This document shows, piece after piece, positions 11,932 to 22,946 of a stretch of 64,000 bases of DNA. The stretch spans positions 53,769,659-53,833,658 of the forward strand of contig CM049313.1 in NCBI GenBank assembly GCA_026874595.1. Reading direction: 5' to 3'. The notes beneath the pieces are model-generated. The model was not told where the DNA came from, searched no databases, and saw nothing but the letters and a program-made list of their open reading frames with translations. Origin of the DNA: Sipunculus nudus (lineage: Eukaryota; Annelida; Sipuncula; Golfingiida; Sipunculidae). Made by a program: the position numbers and the translations under genes. Positions within the stretch are counted from its first letter, which is position 1. Each line of letters starts with the position of its first letter.

Positions 11932-13389
11932 TTCGGTATATTTTAACAGACTGGTGTCAAACCATATATACACCACGTAGCATCTCCTTGCTTTACTTTT
12001 TATTGTTTGTACTGTGTTATGGTAAATGATTGACGTGCCTGAGAATTTCATCATAAGTAGAGCATACCCTTGTATTTACCGCTCAGTGAAGTGCGTTTCG
12101 TCAGCACATTTAATTATAACAAATTAATTCTTATTCAGCTCAGGAACCATTCAAACAAGCAAATGATTGCTAACTTTACTAAAACCCTGACCGGCATGTA
12201 TTACATATAAAATTTCTGAGATATCTCTGTATATAAACATCAGGATATGGCTCCAGTAATTCCCTCTCTAGATCAGTATACATAAAGACTAATTAACATA
12301 TTTTGAAAGAAGCAGAATAATGGATTTAGCACGTCATTTTTAACATAACTGAATAAAATGTGTTTACTATGTACGCAGCTTTGTAAGGGTTGTGAGCGCG
12401 GGTTGCAAACTATAACCTACTGGATCGGGCCCGGGCATTAAACAAACAATATGTGAAACCAACGTCTTTTCCCAATATTAGACTTGGCGTTATGTTTGTT
12501 CTTTTAGAGTTGAATGACCGTTATACGCTGAATTCAGTAAACTTTTCAAGTGACCCAGTGCACCTAATTATAATCTATGAACGATTTCTAAAACCAAACC
12601 AATTCTCCTCCTTCCCCATCTAGCAGTGATTAGCATAGTGATTTTTTATCTATTTTTTATCTATTCAACTCTTATTAGGCCAAAAAAAATAAAAGGTATG
12701 GTTATCAGGCACTTTTTTTCAGAATTACCTGCGGGCGGGCGGTAATTTATTTTTTACCCTTTTTGTATGTTTCGATAAAAATGTCATATGATCAGGGAAA
12801 AGCATGATATTAACAGGATTTTTTTTAGCTTTACAGGTAAAAGCACACATAATAAAGGAAATCGTGTCAAAATTTTATTATATTTTCTTCTTGAAAGATG
12901 AAAATCAAAATTAAAATGTTTGATGCGGGGGTTAAAATTGATGCGAGCGGTGGCTGAGAACCATTCCTTTTATTTTATTTTATTTTATCTATTTTTTTTT
13001 TTTTTTGCCTTAAATTGTCATTTTTACATCAGTCACCTACACGGGAGCTGGCTATTAGTTGCCCTTAAAAGTCACCTGATACTAGTTAATGCGTCCTAAC
13101 ATGACTAATATGACTAGAGGGGACTCCTTTAATAATGGAAGATTATCGTAGGAAATAAGTATCCCCGTGCAGAATGACGGCCACAGCAGCAATTTATATT
13201 ATAAACCTCTTTATTTTTAAATGTGAGAACAACACGATTTATATAAAATATAGTTTAAGTTTAGATAAGGGGACGAATAACCAAGAGAGAATGCACGTTG
13301 TTTTGTCACGAAGCTATTTATGAAGTATGCATACTTAGCGAGTCAAGACCTGATGATTGTTATTTACCGGGTCGTGAATTTAATCTATA
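11930..13389. other. Non-coding, no feature recognised
   Basis: AT-rich DNA with poly-T runs near 12990-13010. No splice-bounded open segment or repeat relationship was noticed. Confidence 0.4.
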
Positions 13390-13580
13390 CAAGGCGCGGA
13401 TCCAGGATTTTGGAAAGGGGAGGGTTAAACCAAGGAAGACTAATAAGAACACCAAAAAAAGGTCCCTGATCAAGAAAGGAAGCAGTCCATGCCAGACAAA
13501 TTGGTTTAAAAAAGGTTGTTGCGGTTGAAACCCAGGGGGTCCGGACACAACCCCCCCCCCCCCCCTTGAATCCACCACTG
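13390..13580 (+). mobile_element. hAT-like MITE family with internal poly-C/G, copy 1
   Basis: It starts GGCGCGGATCCAGGATTTTGG and ends CCTTGAATCCACCACTG, imperfect inverted termini of the CAGTGGTGGATCCAGG type. The interior holds GGAGGGGTTCAAAC-like and AAAAGGTTG-GCGGCTGAAA-like words shared with copies at about 29.4, 42.9, 45.9 and 59.6 kb, plus a poly-C run (about 13550-13565). Length suggests a non-autonomous element. The superfamily call is from terminal sequence only. Confidence 0.55.
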
Positions 13581-14227
13581 TATGCATATACATGAAACTA
13601 GTTACGCCGGGGATTACAGCTGTAGTTTTCATGAAACATGTATATAGTTTCCTGTCAGGTTTCACGTATAAAACATACAAAAACATATAGGTATTTGATA
13701 CACGTCGTTTATTAATGTGGAAATACCATATAGCAATTATGACACAAAGGGTTATATATTATATAATTACCTGCATTATTATATCCAGGAGTTATTTTTT
13801 TCATAGTGCAAAACAATACATATCTGTTCAATTCAACAGTAAGCAATCTAAACATATTATTACATTTGTGCAAGTTCCTGATGACAGTCTTTGAAAACAT
13901 CTCGTGCCATATGGAATAAACACACTAAACTATAATTTTTTTACAAATTTAAAATCTGTATTTTTTCTCTGTATATGTTCTAACAACGGCCTTTGTCCTT
14001 CTATTTGTAAATTTAACAAATGTGATAGTTTCAGCACCGGGGCAGGTGTGAGCCGCATGCAGTCACGTGATCAGGGTCGTCATATTATCGTTCTCTATTT
14101 TGCTGTCTTTAAGCATAAGTTTAAAATTCACTAACTCATAACCTGACTTATATAGTTTAGCCTCCATTTTATACTCTCATTATTCCATATTTATGTGTAA
14201 TGAATGATGAAATATAACTGTGATAGC

Positions 14228-14339
14228 TGACCTCGAACAATCATATCAAGATGTGTTCTTGCGTTTCTATAATATATATATATATTTATATATATTACCG
14301 GAATGCAAGAACACATCTTGATATGATTGTTCGAAGTCA
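14228..14339. repeat. Large palindrome, 35-bp arms with AT-rich loop
   Basis: Arms 14228-14262 and 14305-14339 pair at 34 of 35 positions (one C-A mismatch at 14232/14335) around a 42-bp loop that is mostly TATA repeats. Long (AT)n arrays follow at once. This is a cruciform-capable foldback or the footprint of an inverted duplication. Confidence 0.85.
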
Positions 14340-14381
14340 TATATATATATATACATATACATATATATGTATATATATATA

Positions 14382-14429
<48 letters not shown>
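14340..14429. repeat. (AT)n microsatellite with CATA interruptions
   Basis: AT/TA dinucleotides with ACATAC interruptions, directly adjoining the palindrome. Confidence 0.9.
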
Positions 14430-14430
<1 letters not shown>

Positions 14431-14894
14431 TTTATATAAAGCGGCTATATTCGTACAATGTTCAATCCATCTTAAATAGTGTTATTGCTATCCGCTACCG
14501 GTAAGTATGCGTGATGCCAGTTTCTTTTATAATAATAACATATAATATTTTGCAGAACATTCCTCCGTGAAAGCGAGTTAGTGTAATTATATCTTAAACA
14601 AAAACCACCAAGAACTAAAGATGCACTCTCTGACCCATCATATTCATGACTTAACATGTTCTTACATCAACAATAAACAGTAATAAACCGACATCATGAC
14701 AGTTTATCATGACAAACTATGGTGATTTACGTGATACAAGGCCTCACCGAAAAAGTAATGGTTCCACGGAATCGCTACTTCTATTTTTCACGGACCATCT
14801 TCCGTTTTTGGTGGGTCAGGAGGTAAATGGGGACCAAGTAGGCCCGTTCTTTAGCATTGTTACTTTTTGGTTATCTTACTGCAGTCCATTCAAA

Positions 14895-15140
14895 GTAATC
14901 ATTGCCTCCGCCAGGAGGGGTATACGTCCATTTTCATTCGTGTGTGTTTATGGGTGTGTTTATAAAAATTCAGGACAGAATCGAACAGATTTTGCTATGG
15001 ATCCTGCAAATGATCGCGGGTTTAGGATTGTCATAAAAAAATATTCACAAATGTACAGTCACTTATGCATGGATGAACCTAGGATATGGCACGAATATGT
15101 GAATGCTAACACATGGCAGAGGCATGCTCTGTGTATATAA
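14895..15140 (+). repeat. Dispersed repeat (CCTCCGCCAGGAGG type), copy 1
   Basis: Shares ordered words with 43225-43560: a CGTCAGGAG/CGCCAGGAG start, TTTCATTCGTGTGT/TTTCCGTTCGGGTAT, GGTGTGTTTxT, GATCCxGC, TTTAGGA, AATATTCACA, GCA-GAATGAACCT and GTGAATGC. The 143-codon frame 14709-15140 overlaps it, so I do not treat that frame as a gene. Confidence 0.6.
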
Positions 15141-15969
15141 TCAATGCCTAACTTCAATTCATATAATTAAACATTGTGTGGTTCATCGGCGCCATTCCTA
15201 GAATCGTCACACATTTTTGTATCACCCACAACAAAAAGCAGGATTCTATGTATTTGCTCCAACCAAAAAGGAACATCGCCGCTGGTTCCATATTTTGCTT
15301 AGAGTATGAAGTACATTTTTTTCATTATTTGTTGGCGTGGTTTAAATGAAAGTTAAAGTATAGTTAAAGTATCATGTTTTATTAAAGTTTTTTTTCAGGA
15401 TCGCCATGTATTTTCAGATTCTTCATTGAAGCGCACCATCCCCGTTACTGTTACGTGCTCTGCAGGTTGAAGTTTGCTTCCATTAAAAAATGAAAGTAAT
15501 ACAGTATTGCGTACGAATTGGCTGCGTACAATAACCCATGCGAGCCATGCCTATATTCATGCGGTCAGAAATTCAACCAACATGTGGTATTAATTACTTA
15601 TATGTTAAAATTAAACTTGTCTCGCTCATGTTTGGTATTTTTTAAGGAGTATACTAAAAATGCCAACGATAAGTCCGGTTTATTTCAAATGACAGTGTAC
15701 CTGTAGGCCAAGAGGCGTTGTCAGAAATGAAGAAAACACTTGCATCCTCATAGAGCATTAACGTGCGATCCTAACTTAAGGATATAATGGGACTCTGACT
15801 GCCAGCGCGAATGAGCTGGTCGTATACTCTCTTGTGCCAGAGGGCCGGAATGGCGCTACCCTTGGAACCGACCAAAAGGGGTCTTAATTCACAGGTGTTC
15901 TTTTTAGACAATTTTTCTTTCAGACAGGTTCCACTTTATTTAAATATGGATTTATACATATACATATAT

Positions 15970-15970
<1 letters not shown>

Positions 15971-16007
<37 letters not shown>

Positions 16008-16028
16008 CAGACAGACAGACAGACGGAC

Positions 16029-16080
<52 letters not shown>
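15971..16080. repeat. (GA)n microsatellite with a (CAGA)n centre
   Basis: Two GA blocks separated by CAGACAGACAGACGGACAG. The Arg/Glu-rich frame across it is an artefact. Confidence 0.95.
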
Positions 16081-16084
<4 letters not shown>

Positions 16085-16147
16085 TAAAAACATTATTTTA
16101 ATAAGAAATAAGTGTTTGAATCGGAGATGGACTGACAGCCTGACCCA

Positions 16148-16819
16148 TCATATCCGTCGCCATCTGGTGGCGGCAACAGACATCACAAGCCATGGTAGTA
16201 GGCGGCTTCCCAAAACCCGTTCCGCCCTACAAAAACAAACGTTAAGGTTGGTAAATATAACGCCAATTTTATTTAGTGAATAAAAAAAAGTTATGTAATA
16301 AAACGTACGGTTTGGTTTGTAATTGAAAGGGAAATTTAGGGTAATAAATAAAACGCACGATTAGGTTAGAAAATAAGCATTCCAAATTAAATTAATGAAT
16401 CATACACTTTTAGTTAGTGAATAAATATTGGATAAACGCATGTTTAGGTTAATGGATTAAACACAAGTTGAGTTTATAGAATAATAAGGTATAATATATA
16501 TATAGATATAAATCAATATGGCACGAGGTTCGTATAGTTAAAAAAAAATAATTAAAATGTCGCCCTTCTTCATGGCGTTTTTAGGGACAAAAATAGAAGA
16601 AAGACAATATTTAAAATCATTAACTGACTGAGTCAGTGTGCAGCAAAGAATGTATGGTTGGTATGTTTTACCGTGATTTGCTGGTTTCCATGGTCACTGT
16701 AGTCTCTTCTGCTGTTGTAGTGTCGTTTGATGAGCCACTCCCTTCTGTGGTGTTTGTCGTTGTGGTTGTTGAAGGGAGCTCAGTTAATGAATTTTCTGTA
16801 ACTAGTGTAGTTGCGATAC
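16148..16819 (-). CDS. Candidate third GPI-mucin-like gene, exon 1 not found
   Basis: Two minus-strand exons show the plan of the better genes at 22.9-21.5 and 54.5-50.1 kb. Exon 2 (16819-16672, 148 nt) follows an acceptor ATGCAG, starts in phase 1 and ends in phase 2 before GTAAAA. It encodes about 49 residues rich in Thr, Ser and Glu, including a run of five Thr and an N-T-T sequon. Exon 3 (16226-16148) follows a T-rich acceptor and adds 26 residues: basic, a short hydrophobic patch (LLPWLVMSVAA), then RWRRI and TGA. The tail is less hydrophobic than in the paralogs and no DNA homology to them is obvious. A signal-peptide exon should lie to the right. A minus-strand TATATAAAAG near 17452-17461 is a possible promoter, but I found no in-phase exon 1. 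Truncated gene, pseudogene or chance are all possible. Confidence 0.35.
16240..16490. repeat. Degenerate short repeat (TTAGGTTAGTAAATAAAACGCACG-like phrases)
   Basis: Phrases of the type TAAAACGYACG and TTAGGTTWGTAAATAA recur about every 40-60 bp with poor conservation. Read as a decayed minisatellite; it would fall within or just downstream of exon 3 and intron 2 of the candidate at 16148-16819. Confidence 0.35.
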
Positions 16820-16887
16820 CTGCATGAAAAGCATATCATCATATATTTGAAAAGAGAAACGCAAAATTAATCTGACCTGACAAAAAA

Positions 16888-16888
<1 letters not shown>

Positions 16889-16959
<71 letters not shown>
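16889..16959. repeat. (AT)n microsatellite
   Basis: Pure TA dinucleotide array of about 70 bp. Confidence 0.95.
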
Positions 16960-16962
<3 letters not shown>

Positions 16963-17995
16963 TGTCTATGAGTGTTCGTCAAAGACTTCGAATGGTTTCA
17001 TGAATTACTAAACAGACAAAGCAAGCAAAATGGTCAAAATGCACACCCAATATTTCCTCTCAGGCAACTCAGACCATTTTTGTTACGTATGAATAAAAAA
17101 ATAAACCGATGTTGTCGATGACACTAAATGAAAAAGTTTAGAAAGCATATTTACATATAATAAGCAGATGAGTTGTGGAGAGCGACTGCATGGTCCTAAA
17201 TACCCTTTGACACGTCTTTCCACTCAGGCTGCTGAATGCATTAGACCCTGTACAACTTCCTAAAGCCGATCTACCAATTCTTCATTGAGTCACGTGATAT
17301 AAATCACAATACTCATTTTGTTGTTGTTTCGAATAAAGGAGTGTACGTTGTTCTGGCAAATCACAAGCTACCTCATGCTTAACCTTCAACCAATAAGCAA
17401 CTAGTAATTAGTCACGTGTTCATGGGGTGCAAAAGTAAACCTGTCTGGTTGAGCTTTTATATACCCTGATTTTTCATGAAGATGAAACTTATTACTATTT
17501 GTATTTGTATTAAAAATTGGTTTATTTAACATCCGATTTAATTTGACATCTTGAGTGATAACAAATAAGTTATGGTGTCTTTGACACCTTGTGCATGTTT
17601 GGAAATTTCAATATTAGTGGTAATCACAGCACATAAATAGCCTTAAAATGCTGAAAAATCTTTGTGTAAACTTTAAATAAAAAATTGCAATAAACTACAA
17701 ATGTATCGGTGTTCATATAGTTATACTTATAGTTGCTGTAATCGATGGCTGAGAATATTATATTCTTTATCATTTATATAAATAATATATATGTTTATAT
17801 CTTATTGTTTGCCGAGATACCGTAAGCTCATAAGAAAGGCAAAGTTGTAATGATAACGTCAACCAGAGAAACCTGCTTATACGGTTTAAAAAGATCAAGG
17901 AATTAATCAGTTGTGCTGAAAACTTAGAGTCGCTTTACTATCGCTTTACCGTCGTAGGCCAGTTTATGCCTACATTTCTTAGTATTACTGTCTCA
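16960..17995. other. Non-coding; possible TATA element near 17455 (minus)
   Basis: No open exon was identified. The minus strand reads GGGTATATAAAAGC at about 17452-17465, followed downstream by short ATG frames that stop at once. It could be the promoter of the candidate gene at 16.8-16.1 kb, but this is speculation. Confidence 0.25.
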
Positions 17996-18000
17996 TTATC

Positions 18001-18041
<41 letters not shown>
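17996..18041. repeat. (CT)n microsatellite
   Basis: CT dinucleotides with one TATC interruption. Confidence 0.9.
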
Positions 18042-18045
<4 letters not shown>

Positions 18046-18689
18046 GAATCAGGTGCACCCAGATCAAAAACCACTTTTATGGACTCGTACATAATCGTTG
18101 GAGGTCATAATAAATAGTTACCTGCGACGACATGCGAAGTCAGTCACGGCGCAGACATACCGACATGTTTTACGTGTATTTAAAGAAGCTGCGAATGTAT
18201 TAAATATCTACATTTGTCAAAAAGAGCGTTGTCTCGACACGTATATCATCTTAACACCAGCATGAAGTGCATGACTTTAAAACAAGAGAAGGCCCGTGTT
18301 CATTAAAACAAAACAGATAAGTAAACGAAGACCGTCGATTGGCGGAAATATGCCTGTAAAGATAAAATACATGTGACTTAGAGTTATACATAAAGTGATC
18401 GTATCTTATTGTTAAAATTTCAGGTCTACTTATTTGGTTTAAAACAAACTTTATATTAAACAATGTTTATGATTTAGCAGGTCTAGATATTTGTAAGTGT
18501 TTATGATTGTTAAGATTTTGTCTGTCACGTATAACAAAGATACAAATATAAACGGTAACACGTTTAGCACAGTAATCATAAATTAAACAACTGTAACTTG
18601 TCTAAAAAACTGAAGATATTTTGCTCATCGAGCCGCTCTTATTAGCATGGCTTAAAACCACTGCCCTGGGCGCTCCTTAAGTTGAATTT

Positions 18690-18903
18690 TGATAGAACTG
18701 ATAGAAAAGCAAGGGAACCACGAGACCGCCAACGTGTACCTGAACAGGCTACCGAGGAAAGTTACAACAACCACAGCCACAGTAGCCCCCACAGATACAA
18801 CCAACACAGGCCCCAGCAGCAAGGCCACGCTCACCATGAACCCACCAGGAACAACATCCCGAGGGGATCGCTGCCACCGATTAGCCCATCACAACAGATA
18901 GAT
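18690..18903 (+). pseudogene. Thr/Ser/Pro-rich fragment resembling a mucin-like exon
   Basis: One plus-strand frame reads a Thr-rich segment (KVTTTTATVAPTDTTNTG...) like exon 2 of the GPI-mucin-like genes nearby, but in the opposite orientation. A CAG acceptor-like site precedes it near 18740, yet the frame does not fit the phase used by the paralogs and no GT donor follows. Sequence just beyond it (18948-19076) has an inverted match at 38358-38480. I read it as a broken mucin-type exon; a low-complexity coincidence is possible. Confidence 0.25.
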
Positions 18904-18947
18904 GCCTAACGCAGTCTTCATTCAGGTCAAAGGTGTGCGCAGTCTTA

Positions 18948-19076
18948 AGGCTAGATGCGGCATCAGTTTCTATCCACTTTATCAGCTAATGGCCTGCGTT
19001 TTGTTCCTTGCCAGTAGCTGTGCCATAATATTATGGAATCACTAGCAAACTATAACTATAGCTTTTAAACATCACT
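18948..19076 (+). repeat. Short inverted-arm homology (partner 38358-38480)
   Basis: The reverse complement of 38358-38480 matches in order: GAGGCTAGTAGCGGCATCAG, a TCCACT block, a GCGTT-TGTTCC block, CCATAATATT and TTAGCAAACTATA. It links the 9.05-kb and 19.5-kb repeats to their inverted partners at 39.1 and 35-37 kb. Confidence 0.65.
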
Positions 19077-20231
19077 GGTCTATATAGAAAAGTACAAAAA
19101 TAAAAGGGGAAAAACTAGGGGGAAATACGGAAAAGGGCATGTGCAACTCGCTCTGGCACCGACTGAAGCGAAACTTTGTGTTTGTATGGTTAATATTTAT
19201 ATGTACAAATTATTTAATAAAGTTATATATTCACCCGTTTCTTCTTACCTTAGGATTTCTTCTTGTGAACTGTTACTTGGGAATACCATAAATACGTTCC
19301 TATTTGAGTGTAGGTTAGTGGAAACTTTATATGGAATTTTTTTTTGGTGGAGGTAACCGCCTCCATTTTTTAATGCTGACTCTTCTCATTCTTAACCAAG
19401 TATGTACATCTGCAGAGTTTCCATTTCGGTTTGGGACTACTTGACAGGGCGGTAGCACTCGCTTCCTATAATTTTTATTTTTGTATCCTGGTGTCATCCA
19501 GGCCCAGTGTCTACCGCAACTGGGTCCTGGGTGTGTAATGATCTCCATTGTTGGGTCATAACACCGAGGAACTAACCTTTGCAATAGTACAGTCTAACCG
19601 AATGTGAAGCATTTTCTAGAACTTTTACCCCACTGAGATTTAAAATTTCCCATAATCCAACAATGGGAGAATAAGGAACTTTATAATTGATGAAATAGCA
19701 TTGCTTGGCCTTTGGGTACAAGTAGGCTCTTGGTCTTGTACTTTCGTGATGGTGACATTCATATTTATTTAAAAACGAGCAAAAGTGGGCTTTATCTGTG
19801 TCATATAATGTTCAATATAATCATATGACACTTGTTATGATGTATGTATTATCTCATGTTGTTAATTCATTTTAACTTAATACAAAAGTTCCTCAGCAAA
19901 ACCATCCCGGCAAACGGCAATATTATCTCAAATTCTACTGTTTTATCCGTTATTACAGCTATTATCGGTGTTTGAGCAAACAAAGTCCACGTGTGTGTGT
20001 TTACCATATAGCAAGATAGTATATCTACGGCTGTGATATTGCACATTCGCGACAGGTCGAGTTGAACTAAATACAAGACCAAATTAAGTCAGAAAATGAA
20101 GGATCTGATTGTTAACTGATTGTAACTGGGGATGACATGTAGTAAAAAAGCATTACCCGTCCTCTCATATCAGCCTGGGTATTTCTGCTAAGAATTTGCA
20201 AATTCCAGCACCCGGAGAAATTAAATTAGAA

Positions 20232-20234
<3 letters not shown>

Positions 20235-20264
<30 letters not shown>
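20235..20264. repeat. (AT)n microsatellite inside duplication A
   Basis: Occupies the same place as the (CA)n(TA)n array at 47572-47655 in copy C, so the microsatellite predates the duplication and has since diverged. Confidence 0.85.
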
Positions 20265-20267
<3 letters not shown>

Positions 20268-20782
20268 AGTTTTACTAATTCGGTTACCTTTTTTACTAAC
20301 TACGGTAAAAACTGGTCCTGTCTATCAGCGCCATCTCGTGTGCATACAGGGAAACAAAATTATGCAAGACATTTTCACTAGATATAGTTCTTGTGTATAT
20401 CCTAATACATTTGAGTGCATTAAAACCGTGAATATAAGCAAATTCACTGCGTTTCAATGTTATATCTTATTAAAAACAAATATTCAAAATTTATAAATCG
20501 TTCAGAGTTTGAGTACTAGATGGAGCCGAGAAGCAAGCGCGGTAGTTACCGTCAATCACAATAATCATTTTCCATTTATGTTCAAGGTACACATGATCCC
20601 CTTCTAGATAATGCTAGAGTGAAGCATTCATTCACTCAATATGTAAAAATAATGGCCAATGGGCTACACTTACAGTGGAAGGGACTTTGGCAGCTAGTTT
20701 TCAGGCATATCTGAAGAATTTTGTGATGAAAACAATAGAAAAACAAACAACGATAAAGACATTCTTCAAATAAAGATAAAGT

Positions 20783-20788
20783 TTTATT
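20783..20788 (-). promoter_or_regulatory. Poly(A) signal of the copy-A mucin-like gene
   Basis: Minus-strand AATAAA, conserved at the aligned position in copy C (49432-49427). It lies about 690 nt beyond the TAA of the gene. Inverted copy B ends at this same point. Confidence 0.55.
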
Positions 20789-21220
20789 ACTAAACAAAAT
20801 TATAACAATATTCAAAGTTCATTTTCCTTTATTGAAAAAAATATATAATTACCACACTTATATGTATCATGCCGGAATGCCTTATAGACTTTTAACGACC
20901 ATGACGTAGGTGAATTGAGGTCACGTGATCAAGGTCATCATTGACGTCAGACCTATCATAATCCTGACCTACCAAATGTTGAGTCTAAACACTATCAGTA
21001 TTCTAAAACGGTCCTTACACATCAAAAAGACGTACATTAAATCGGTATTTTTGTTTGCCAGTAATTCTCACATCTTAACATAATATCGGGGTTGTCATGG
21101 ATACTTCGAACCCGTCATTAAGAGTTGTACTCTTAAAATACATTGGTAATTATTTATATCAGTCTCAGATTAAGTGGATAGGTTTAAACCGGAGAAAATG
21201 AGCTGCATGTTTGTGTAAAT

Positions 21221-21329
21221 TTGAACAGAAAGGGTTCGAGTGAAGCTTCGCAGAGATCAACATTAAATCCAGTCATGACTTTGTTAAAAACGGTCATACT
21301 TCCGGCACTGTCACGAATCTCTCTACCGC
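21221..21329 (-). other. 109-bp block identical between paralogs, in the predicted 3' UTR
   Basis: All 109 bases are identical to 49849-49957; adding the next 17 bases gives only one difference. Neighbouring sequence on both sides differs at many positions and by indels. A 60-codon minus-strand frame (21366-21184; partner 49994-49812) runs through it, but its replacement changes cluster at both ends and it has no splice or domain support. I read it as a constrained or gene-converted UTR element about 150-255 nt after the stop codon. Confidence 0.6.
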
Positions 21330-21476
21330 AATGGTGTCCATGAGACCCTTGACTTGCGAAAACCATGACCTAGTTAGCATCCGAGTGTCTTCCCATGACC
21401 TTTGATAAACTGCATATTGTAATCAATTTCATGAGAATAGAGAGAATGAGAGAATCACATGATAACGTCTCGTAGA

Positions 21477-22855
21477 TTACCATCTGATGAACACGGTAAA
21501 GACAAGTATCGCCAGGCAAAGCAGAGGACCGTCCGTCATAGCACTGGAAAAAATATCCATATTTAAAAATATGTTAATAACAACTGTCTAGTATGATAAT
21601 ATTATTGTTTGCCTCAAGAGTAAAGTAATGAGCCATTTCGGGAGCAAAAATCTGTCATCGCTGACTGTTATGGATAAATGACATTTTTCTCACTAATGTT
21701 GTATATAAGAGAACAGAGGACACTTTTATTTGTGTAAGTGGGGTGGTGTGGGAGGGGGATGGGGGTGGTTGGTAAAATACCAGTCACCTTGATCCTGCAG
21801 TTGTCGATTCTGTGGCTGTTGTGTTGGTATTTGTATCATCTGTGTTGGTTTGTACGGTATTCACTGCTCCTGATGTTCCAGATGCTCCACTCGACGGTGT
21901 CGGGGTAGTGGGGGTGACCGTGGTGTTATTTTGAGCTTTGATCGTCACAAAGGCAACTATCATAAATAATAGATAATTGTTACATGGACCACTAAATTGA
22001 TTTTTTTCTACAACTGCCCTTTTTTATTATACAGAGAATCACGTCTTCTTTAGAGATATATATTCTATTTGTAAGGTTGAACTTAAAGAAGTGGCCTATG
22101 GGTAATGACACTCAGCTTAAGGGTCTTACATTCTCACTATGTAAAACTGAAAATATAGTAACAATGGAATAATACTTTGAAACCAAAAGGACTGTTTCAG
22201 CTACAGTCCACTAAAAGTATCGCCACATGTAGCTTACATCTGTATACCATACACAAAATATCAAATATACCACTGTGGCTTACAGGAAGTGGTTCAACAT
22301 AAATGGCTACAAATATAGTTTACATGCTTTTACAAGTCACATGGTCACTATTTCTCAACGGACAATACCTATACAAGGCCTACAAGCCTAATGCGAACCT
22401 GTGTTATGATAAATACAAAGATTTTAATATACTTCAAAATTTTGTCATCTTTTCTTGTAAAATGGCCACATTTTACTAACACCTTTCTATTGAACGGTTC
22501 AATATAATACAATGAAAATGCAATACATGTACCTGGTTGTAGCATTATTAAATGTAACCTATATGTCCCTATTTTAATAGAAGCACCATATTGGCGTTAT
22601 TGCTATTATGTAAGCTTAAAGTTTCGCTTTTGAGCAAACACAGAAATCAATTAAAAATAACTGTAATTTTGTAAATATAATATTTTCTACATTCTTCTGC
22701 TGTTGTTATACTAAAGGGAAATAATTTTGATTGTTTTATTTTTGAATTCAATTCCTTGCATATAAATAAACTACAGTTATATATAGAAAATATAAATTAA
22801 GAAAAAAAAGGAGCCTACCAAACAGAAAAATGCCCAGAGTCTTCAACGAAGCCAT
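21477..22855 (-). CDS. Small secreted GPI-anchored mucin-like protein, copy A (90 aa)
   Basis: Three exons: 22855-22819 (ATG, donor GTAGGC), 21956-21788 (acceptor ATGATAG, donor GTGACT) and 21543-21477 (acceptor TTTTCCAG, stop TAA). Introns are phase 1 and phase 2. Exon 1 begins MASLKTLGIFLF and, with the first residues of exon 2 (VAFVTIKA), forms a signal peptide. The mature part is about 48 residues, roughly 43% Ser/Thr over exon 2 with Pro and Asn, and has several N-x-T sites near NNTT and NTNTT: heavily glycosylated mucin type. Exon 3 gives small residues (AGSSA), a short spacer and a hydrophobic tail ending IRW, the layout of a GPI-attachment signal. The paralog at 54470-50122 keeps exon number, phases and ends; every length difference is a multiple of three. 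Function is unknown; a surface glycopeptide is inferred. The start is the only ATG in frame with the signal peptide and lies 84 bp from a TATA box. Confidence 0.75.
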
Positions 22856-22938
22856 GGATCACTTCTTCCTATAGGAGCAGCAACTCGTGGATTAGTTTGG
22901 GCTCTTCTGACAAACTGCGGGCTAGGGAATAGTTCTTC

Positions 22939-22946
22939 CTTATATA
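22939..22946 (-). promoter_or_regulatory. TATA box of the copy-A gene
   Basis: Minus-strand TATATAAG, 84 bp upstream of the ATG, implying a 5' UTR of roughly 50-60 nt. The aligned position in copy C also reads TATATATAAG, and promoter-proximal sequence to about 23.1 kb is conserved between copies (for example CTGTTTGTTTTGTA in plus orientation). Confidence 0.6.

Noticed and set aside
14709-15140. 143-codon plus-strand open frame
   Set aside because: Its second half lies in a dispersed repeat also present at 43.2-43.6 kb, where the frame is not kept. No domain or signal peptide and no splice context.
18652-18837. Hydrophobic 61-codon minus-strand frame
   Set aside because: It is the complement of a Thr-rich plus-strand segment, which automatically reads as Val/Gly-rich hydrophobic sequence.
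21184-21366. 60-codon frame conserved with 49994-49812
   Set aside because: The DNA block itself is invariant, so frame conservation carries no information; outside the block the changes alter residues freely. Treated as a 3' UTR element.
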